From: Pseudomonadota bacterium
Lineage (GTDB): Bacteria; Myxococcota_A; Polyangia; Polyangiales; Polyangiaceae
NCBI GenBank assembly: GCA_023411445.1
Contig: JAEYOT010000745.1
Coordinates: forward strand, 1-9,707
Direction: 5' to 3'
DNA length: 9,707 bases
Below the pieces are notes generated by a model. That model searched no databases. It saw only the letters and a list, made by a program, of their open reading frames with translations, and was not told the DNA's origin. Shown piece after piece: positions 5,336 to 9,707 of this stretch (its first letter is position 1; each line of letters starts with the position of its first letter). Made by a program: the position numbers and the translations under genes.

Positions 5336-7702
5336 ATGCCCGGCGTGGCACCGAATCTGTTCGTCTCGGCGCTGCGCAAGCCTTGGCAGCCGGTGCGCCT
5401 TGGCGCCCTGCTCGCCTCCTTGGCCGCGACAGCCCACGCGCAAGAACCATCGCCCGGCGGCTCCGCCGCTGGCGAGGATTCTGCCGCACAGCCTGGACCT
5501 GCTCCCGAGCCGTCCGAGCCGGATGTCAGCACCGCGGAGCCGAGACCACCTGAGCCGCCGGCCGAGGCGCCGTCAGGCCCGGAGCCTCAATCGCTCGCCG
5601 AGCCTGCACCCCCGGTAGCCGAGCCGCTCGCTACCCACGTGCCGCCCGAAGCCGCGGCGCCCGCCATGCCCGCGCCGGTAGAGATCGCCGTGCGCGGTCG
5701 ACGCGTGAGGAGCGGAGTGGATCGCTCCACGCGCGCCGTCACCAACGTCGACCTGCAGCGGGCCAAGCTCGAGTCGGCCGATCTCGGGGTGGTGCTGTCG
5801 CGCACGGAGGGCGTCAACGTACAGCGCGTCGGCGGCTTGGGCTCCGAAGCCAGATTCAGCCTGGCCGGCTTCGATGAGTCGCAGGTGCGCTTCTTCTTGG
5901 ACGGCATCCCGCTGGAGCTCGCCGGCTATCCCTTCGGTTTGCACAACGTGCCCGTAAGCTTCGGCGAGCGTGTCGAAGTCTTCAAAGGCGTGGTGCCGGT
6001 CAGCCTGGGCACGGACGCTCTGGGTGGTGCCTTCAACCTAGTCACCGACCGGCGCACGACCGGCGCTCGCGCTGGCGCCTCTTATACTGCGGGCTCCTTC
6101 GGCCTGCACCGCTTCAGCGCGGGCGCGCGCTACCGCGGCACCGACAGCGGCGTGTTCATCAAGGCCGAGGCCTACCTGGATCACGCCGACAACGACTATC
6201 CCATCTACGTGGATGTCTCCGATCGCGCTGGTTTGATCACGGAGACGAAAGTCTTCCGCTTCCACGACGCCTACAGCGCGCGTGGCGGTAACGTCGAGCT
6301 TGGTTGGGTGGACAGATCGTGGGCGCGCCGCTTGCTGTTGCGCGTGTTCGCCAGCGACTACCGCAAGCAAATCCAACACAACTCGATCATGACCGCGCCC
6401 TACGGCGAGGCGGAGGAGGGCGGTCTCTCCACCGGGGCGAGCCTGCGCTACGAGCACGGCTTCGGCAGAAGTGTGACGCTTCGTGCCGTGGGCGGGTACG
6501 TCCACGCTCGCTCGGACTTCCGCGATGGATCCCGCTGCATCTACAACTGGTTCGGGCAATGCGCCAACGCGCAGGTCGAGCCGGGAGAGATTGGCGCCAG
6601 GGCGGTCGATGTGTCCGTGTGGGACAGAAGCGGCTTCTTGCGTGCGAATCTCGACTGGAACATCGACGATCAACAGCGCTTGCGCTTCGCCACGGCGCCT
6701 ACTTACCACGACCGCACGGGAGACGATCGCCTCGCCGAGGTGAACGATCCGAACACGGCGCATCGCACCCTGCTCAAATGGGTGAACGGGCTCGAGCATG
6801 AAGCGCAGCTGCTCTCCGGTCAGTTGCTGAACAGCGCGTTCGTCAAGCACTACGCCCAGCAAGCGCGCTCGCGGGAGACGTTCGCTAGCGTAGGTAGCGA
6901 GCGTTACTCCGACCACCTGCTGTGGGGCTTCGGCGACGGCCTGCGCTACGAGCTGCTGGAGTGGCTCTTCGTCAAGGCGTCCTACGAGTTCGCCACCCGT
7001 CTGCCGGAGCCGCGTGAGCTCTTCGGCAACGGCGGCTTCCTGCTCGAGAGCTTGAGCCTCCTTCCGGAGCGGAGCCACAACGCGAATTTGACGGTCGCAG
7101 TGGATGAGCTCGGCCTACCCGCTGGCAAGCTGAGCGGCAACCTGACGGGCTTCTTCCGTGACGCTGACAACTTGATCGTGCTGTTCCCCGTCGGTGAGAC
7201 GTTGCGCTACGAGAACGTGTATCAAGCACGAGTCTGGGGCGTTGAGGGCGCTCTCAGCTGGCTCTCACCCGGGGAGCACGTGGAGATCGGCGCTAACGCC
7301 ACCTATCAAAGCTTGCGCAACGCATCGAGCGAGGGCCCGCTAGCCCTGTTCGAGGGTGAGCGCATCCCCAACAAGCCCTACTTCTGGGTCAGCGCCCAGG
7401 TCCGCCTGCAGCAGCGCAAGCTGGCGGCTGTGGGTGACGAGCTCTCCTTCACTTGGTACACGCGCTACCTGCAGGACTTCTACCGCAACTGGGAGGGCGC
7501 TGGCCGGAAGGGGCCGGAGGATAGCGTGCCTCAGCAGCTGACCCACGCGGCGGTGCTGGCGTACGTCACGTCGTCGCAGCGCCCGCAGCAGGTGGCATTC
7601 TCCGGCGAGGTACAGAACATCACGAACGAGCGGGTGTTCGACTTTCTGGGCGTGCAGCGGCCGGGACGAGCGGCCTACTTCAAAGTGACGCTCACGCACT
7701 GA
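5336..7702 (+). CDS. TonB-dependent outer-membrane receptor, probable ferric-siderophore receptor (788 aa)
   Basis: Imports a ligand across the outer membrane using TonB energy. The signal peptide ends in AHA with likely cleavage before Gln36. Residues 36-114 are an unusual Pro/Glu/Ala-rich stretch. VEIAVRG (115-121) could serve as the TonB box. The plug domain follows at about 125-240, with LSRTEGVNVQRVGG, FFLDGIPL (187-194), ERVEVFKGVVPVSLGTDALGG (211-231) and NLVT. The rest is a 22-strand-type barrel with alternating aromatic residues, a probable disulfide loop (RCIYNWFGQC, encoded near 6534-6563) and a C-terminal strand with NITNERVFDFLGVQRPGR and ending FKVTLTH. Length is typical for siderophore receptors plus the Pro-rich extension. 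It lies 11 bases after the lipoprotein stop and probably shares its Fur-controlled transcript. Ligand identity is inferred from the adjacent NIS synthetases. No tonB, exbB or exbD gene is visible in the window. Confidence 0.93.
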   Translation: MPGVAPNLFVSALRKPWQPVRLGALLASLAATAHAQEPSPGGSAAGEDSAAQPGPAPEPSEPDVSTAEPRPPEPPAEAPSGPEPQSLAEPAPPVAEPLATHVPPEAAAPAMPAPVEIAVRGRRVRSGVDRSTRAVTNVDLQRAKLESADLGVVLSRTEGVNVQRVGGLGSEARFSLAGFDESQVRFFLDGIPLELAGYPFGLHNVPVSFGERVEVFKGVVPVSLGTDALGGAFNLVTDRRTTGARAGASYTAGSFGLHRFSAGARYRGTDSGVFIKAEAYLDHADNDYPIYVDVSDRAGLITETKVFRFHDAYSARGGNVELGWVDRSWARRLLLRVFASDYRKQIQHNSIMTAPYGEAEEGGLSTGASLRYEHGFGRSVTLRAVGGYVHARSDFRDGSRCIYNWFGQCANAQVEPGEIGARAVDVSVWDRSGFLRANLDWNIDDQQRLRFATAPTYHDRTGDDRLAEVNDPNTAHRTLLKWVNGLEHEAQLLSGQLLNSAFVKHYAQQARSRETFASVGSERYSDHLLWGFGDGLRYELLEWLFVKASYEFATRLPEPRELFGNGGFLLESLSLLPERSHNANLTVAVDELGLPAGKLSGNLTGFFRDADNLIVLFPVGETLRYENVYQARVWGVEGALSWLSPGEHVEIGANATYQSLRNASSEGPLALFEGERIPNKPYFWVSAQVRLQQRKLAAVGDELSFTWYTRYLQDFYRNWEGAGRKGPEDSVPQQLTHAAVLAYVTSSQRPQQVAFSGEVQNITNERVFDFLGVQRPGRAAYFKVTLTH

Positions 7703-7721
7703 CGCCGCCCTGCGCCGTCAG
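7699..7721 (+). terminator. Possible hairpin terminator after the receptor gene
   Basis: CTGACGCCGC and GCGCCGTCAG form a 10-bp stem with one C:C mismatch around a 3-nt loop, beginning within the receptor stop codon. There is no T-run after it, so it may be an attenuating or 3'-stabilising hairpin and not a classical intrinsic terminator. Confidence 0.3.
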
Positions 7722-7829
7722 CGTGTGGTGAAGCGACGACGATCGTGAACGGCAGCTCACGGCGCCAGCTCCGCGCTCGCGCGCTCGCACGAGTCGACGC
7801 CGTGGCACGGTCGCTGCATTCTGCGGCGC

Positions 7830-8021
7830 ATGGTTCGCCGGATTGCCTGCTGCTTCCTGCTCGGCGCGCTACTGACCAGCTCGCTCTCGGGCTGCGCTTA
7901 CCTGCACAGACAGCTTGCCTTTACGTCTGCCAGCGAGTGCGTGAAGCGGGAGTGCGAGGGTGAGCAAGGCTCCGCACGCCAGCGATGTGAAAGCGCTTGT
8001 CACCAGCACTACGGCCCCTGA
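7830..8021 (+). CDS. Small cysteine-rich lipoprotein (63 aa), unknown function
   Basis: I do not recognise a family. The product has a basic start (MVRR), a hydrophobic segment and a canonical lipobox LSGC with acylated Cys22, leaving a mature peptide of only 42 residues. The mature part has four further cysteines, spaced C37-x4-C42-x10-C53-x3-C57, a pattern that could give two disulfides clamping a short helical hairpin. It is charged (Lys, Arg, Glu) and ends HQHYGP. The ATG lacks a clear Shine-Dalgarno, which lowers confidence. The lipobox and regular cysteine spacing argue that it is real. It lies 127 bases after the receptor and need not belong to the iron operon. Confidence 0.55.
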   Translation: MVRRIACCFLLGALLTSSLSGCAYLHRQLAFTSASECVKRECEGEQGSARQRCESACHQHYGP

Positions 8022-8040
8022 CGTAGCAGGCGTTCGTCTT

Positions 8041-8376
8041 GTGCCGGCGCCCTTGCTCGTGTCACGTTGCCGGCGCGTGCACCTAGCCGACTACACTCCC
8101 GCCTGGCCGCACGGAGCGCTCACTCCGTTTCTGGACGAGCTCTGGTACGTGATGGGCACCAACCGCGTGCACCACGACGGCAGGGATTTGCAGACCAGCC
8201 GCACGATGCTGGTAGCCCGCGACGGCGCGCGTCTCGTCCTCGTCAACAGTGTGCGGCTCGACGAAGCGGGCCTCGGGGCTCTCGACGCGGCTAGCGCAAA
8301 CCGTGCAGCGAACGTTCGCCGCGAGCGCGCGCTAGACGCTAGAGCCCACCAGCAGCAAGCTGCCGTTCAATCCTAA
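8041..8376 (+). pseudogene. Truncated metallo-beta-lactamase-like / DUF4336-like protein, N-terminal fragment
   Basis: The frame is open from a GTG at 7960 to a TAA at 8374-8376, but the part before 8021 overlaps the small lipoprotein. In-frame GTGs at 8041, 8059 and 8077 are more likely starts, none with a clear ribosome site. The segment encoded at about 8077-8290 reads like the beginning of a roughly 240-aa MBL-fold/DUF4336-like family: an AWPHGALTPFLDELWYVMGT stretch, then LQTSRTMLVARDG, LVLVNSVRLDEAG and LGALDA. In that family I would expect an LG-x-VxHVVR-type strand and a His-rich metal site next. Instead the frame turns into Ala/Arg/Gln-rich sequence and stops, and no other frame restores the pattern. 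I infer that the 3' two thirds were deleted or displaced. Homology is from memory of the family pattern, so a short intact orphan gene remains possible. Confidence 0.5.
8291..8343. repeat. Nested palindrome and short tandem repeat at the truncation point
   Basis: The perfect 12-bp palindrome GCGAACGTTCGC (8308-8319) sits at the centre of a 7-bp inverted repeat CTAGCGC (8291-8297) and GCGCTAG (8329-8335). Their centres agree to within half a base. CGCTAGA is then repeated twice in tandem (8330-8336 and 8337-8343). The cluster begins where the truncated gene loses its family resemblance. Confidence 0.5.
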
Positions 8377-8741
8377 ACGCAATAGTACGCTGATACCCAA
8401 TGAGCCTAACTGGCACATCGGTAGCAGGGTCTGCGGCACCCAGCGCAAGCTGCTTCTCACGCCGCGCGGCCCGCCCTTTCGCTCGTCTGAGCAATTTGCT
8501 CAAGCGTCTTGCCTTGCTCAGTCGCGCTGCTTCTGTCGCGCTCGCGCGGAGGAGAGACTGCCTGTTTGGCAAGACGACTTACTCCAGTGCTCGCATCTAA
8601 GTGATCGCACGCGCTTCGAAATCGATCTCGTCGCCTTGACGGTTCGCGTGGCGCATGGCTTTCTAGCTCGCCGGCTCTCGCCTCCTCGTGGCGGCGCCGT
8701 GCATATTCACGCGTGCGGTTCCGATGTGATGGAGCGTGGCG
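8377..8741. other. 365-bp stretch without a convincing gene
   Basis: No ORF here is persuasive. The minus strand has a 77-codon frame from a TTG at 8572 that ends at 8339, and the plus strand has a 66-codon frame (8400-8600). Both are Ala/Arg/Leu-rich and lack recognisable motifs. The part around 8365-8420 is visibly more AT-rich than the surroundings. A small hairpin TGAGCA-ATT-TGCTCA lies at 8488-8502, without a following T-run. It could be remnant DNA of a lost gene or element, plus the promoter of the gene starting at 8742. Confidence 0.4.
8731..8734 (+). promoter_or_regulatory. Shine-Dalgarno GGAG for the CxxCH lipoprotein
   Basis: GGAG lies 7 nt before the ATG at 8742. This favours that ATG over an in-frame GTG at 8736; an in-frame stop at 8727 excludes anything further upstream. 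Confidence 0.55.
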
Positions 8742-9707
8742 ATGCAGAGCGAAAACTTAGGGAGGTTGGCGGTCGTCGTGTTGAGCGCGTGCGCCCTTGG
8801 GTGCAACGCGGGCGGCGGAGGTAACGGCCTCAAGGCGTCTAACGGCCAGCAGGGTACGGGCGGCAGCTCGACCAGCAACGGAGGCGCCGGTTCCAAAGGC
8901 GGCTCCGGGCCCGGCTTGATGGTGCCGATCGACGACCCGGGTGCGGAAGTCGAGGATCCCGATCCTTCCAATCCGAACATCACGCATCCCAAGTGCGCTG
9001 CGGGCTCGTGTACTGACTTCCCGGAGGAGCCCATCTTGGGCGAGGGAGTACCGGCCAACGTGGCGGAGCTCTTCGGTGAGCCCACGAGCTTCACGCCGGG
9101 CGGGCTGTGCGTGCTGGAGCCGCACCTCTCGGGCAACGGCAAGGAGGGCGCCATGATGCCTGCCAACTGGGTGCGCCCGCGCTTCCGCGTCGCCGCTCCC
9201 GCAGGGATCGACCTGCTCGAGATCCGCATCCACTCCCCGGCGGAAAAGCACGATCTCGTCGCCTACACCACCTACGACCCGGACGGCCCCTCCTGGTACC
9301 TACCGAAAGAAATATGGGCAGGGCCGGGAGGCGATGGGGTCTCCGCATCGGGCAACGGCTTCGCCAACAACGCAGCCGGACAGCCCGTCACGGTCACGAT
9401 CCGCGGCATCAACTCGAAGGCTCCCGGTACGCCCGTTGGTATGAGCGGTGACTTTCACATCGCCCCCGTCGTGGCCACGGGCAGCATGGTGTTCTGGACG
9501 GTCAACTCCGCCGCCGTCACGCCGGACTCGAGCAAGCTGCTCGGCTTCGCGGTCGGCGATGAAGGCGTGGCGGACGCGCTCACGCTGCCGCAGATCCAGT
9601 GGCAAGGTGAGCTCGGGGAAGATGGCGCAGTGTTGCGCGGCTACTACGACGAGCAGCCCCTCCCCGGCTTCGTCAACGGACAGGTGCGCTGCGTCGGCTG
9701 CCACACC
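8742..9707 (+). CDS. Large lipoprotein with CxxCH haem motif, N-terminal 322 codons (runs off right edge)
   Basis: A partial gene, still open at base 9707. The signal peptide has two candidate lipoboxes, LSAC (Cys17) and ALGC (Cys21), followed by a Gly/Ser/Asn-rich linker (22-58), so the protein is probably anchored in the outer membrane. A KCAAGSC pair (85, 90) and a CVLEP...MMPANWVRPRF region (123-148) precede beta-rich, Ig-like sequence. The visible part ends in RCVGCHT, with Cys317, Cys320 and His321 forming a CxxCH c-type haem attachment site. This arrangement recalls myxobacterial surface lipoproteins in which a CxGCH segment precedes a WD40/PD40-type repeat domain; what follows lies outside the window. 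Role is unknown, with electron transfer or metal/redox sensing at the surface possible. A single CxxCH can also be structural. It is in the same orientation as the receptor but over 1 kb away, so a link to iron uptake is not shown. Confidence 0.85.
   Translation, partial: MQSENLGRLAVVVLSACALGCNAGGGGNGLKASNGQQGTGGSSTSNGGAGSKGGSGPGLMVPIDDPGAEVEDPDPSNPNITHPKCAAGSCTDFPEEPILGEGVPANVAELFGEPTSFTPGGLCVLEPHLSGNGKEGAMMPANWVRPRFRVAAPAGIDLLEIRIHSPAEKHDLVAYTTYDPDGPSWYLPKEIWAGPGGDGVSASGNGFANNAAGQPVTVTIRGINSKAPGTPVGMSGDFHIAPVVATGSMVFWTVNSAAVTPDSSKLLGFAVGDEGVADALTLPQIQWQGELGEDGAVLRGYYDEQPLPGFVNGQVRCVGCHT

Noticed and set aside
6038..7078. 346-codon minus-strand ORF opposite the receptor gene
   Set aside because: It lies wholly antisense to well-supported plug and barrel sequence, and its composition (Ala/Val/Arg/Glu) is the usual mirror of GC-rich codons; no motifs.
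8291..8343. Integron attC-like site
   Set aside because: The dyad contains AAC/GTT at its centre, but the RYYYAAC and GTRRRRY core sites are not present in the proper arrangement, and there is no integrase or cassette structure nearby.
8488..8502. Hairpin TGAGCA-ATT-TGCTCA as a terminator
   Set aside because: The stem is only 6 bp and no T-run follows; it could be chance.
8636..8824. 62-codon plus-strand ORF at the start of the CxxCH lipoprotein
   Set aside because: Overlaps the lipoprotein signal peptide in another frame, Arg-rich and without family features; the 8742 frame has a Shine-Dalgarno and lipobox.

Overview
The window is a GC-rich stretch that reads like myxobacterial DNA, most likely from a Polyangiaceae-type deltaproteobacterium. 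This placement is inferred from style, not from a marker gene. The signs are codons strongly biased to G/C in the third position, large lipoproteins whose lipobox is followed by long Gly/Ser/Ala linkers (3921-5324 and 8742 to the right edge), and occasional GTG/TTG starts.

The core (1-7702) is an iron-acquisition locus with two divergent arms around a 158-bp control region (3763-3920) that carries two Fur-box-like dyads. The minus-strand arm reads leftward: a MATE-family multidrug/siderophore-type exporter (2386-3762), then an IucA/IucC-family NIS (NRPS-independent siderophore) synthetase (593-2389). Next comes a second, different IucA/IucC-family synthetase (1-600) that starts at TTG and runs off the left edge. 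The three genes overlap by 4 and 8 bases, so they look like one translationally coupled operon. The plus-strand arm is a lipoprotein (3921-5324) followed 11 bp later by a TonB-dependent outer-membrane receptor (5336-7702).

The simplest model is that under iron starvation Fur releases both promoters. The synthetases then condense a carboxylate such as citrate with amines or amino alcohols, the MATE protein exports the product, and the receptor re-imports the ferric complex. The lipoprotein probably acts with the receptor as a surface or periplasmic siderophore-binding partner; its position suggests comparison with myxobacterial MxcI or Bacteroides XusB. Most described myxobacterial siderophores are NRPS products such as myxochelin, so an NIS-type locus in this setting deserves attention.

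The right part (7703-9707) is less orderly. It holds a tiny cysteine-rich lipoprotein (7830-8021) and what looks like the N-terminal third of a metallo-beta-lactamase-like/DUF4336-like gene (about 8041-8376), whose family resemblance stops abruptly beside a nested palindrome. A 365-bp stretch without a convincing gene follows. The window ends inside a large lipoprotein (8742 onward) that is cut just after a CxxCH haem-binding motif.
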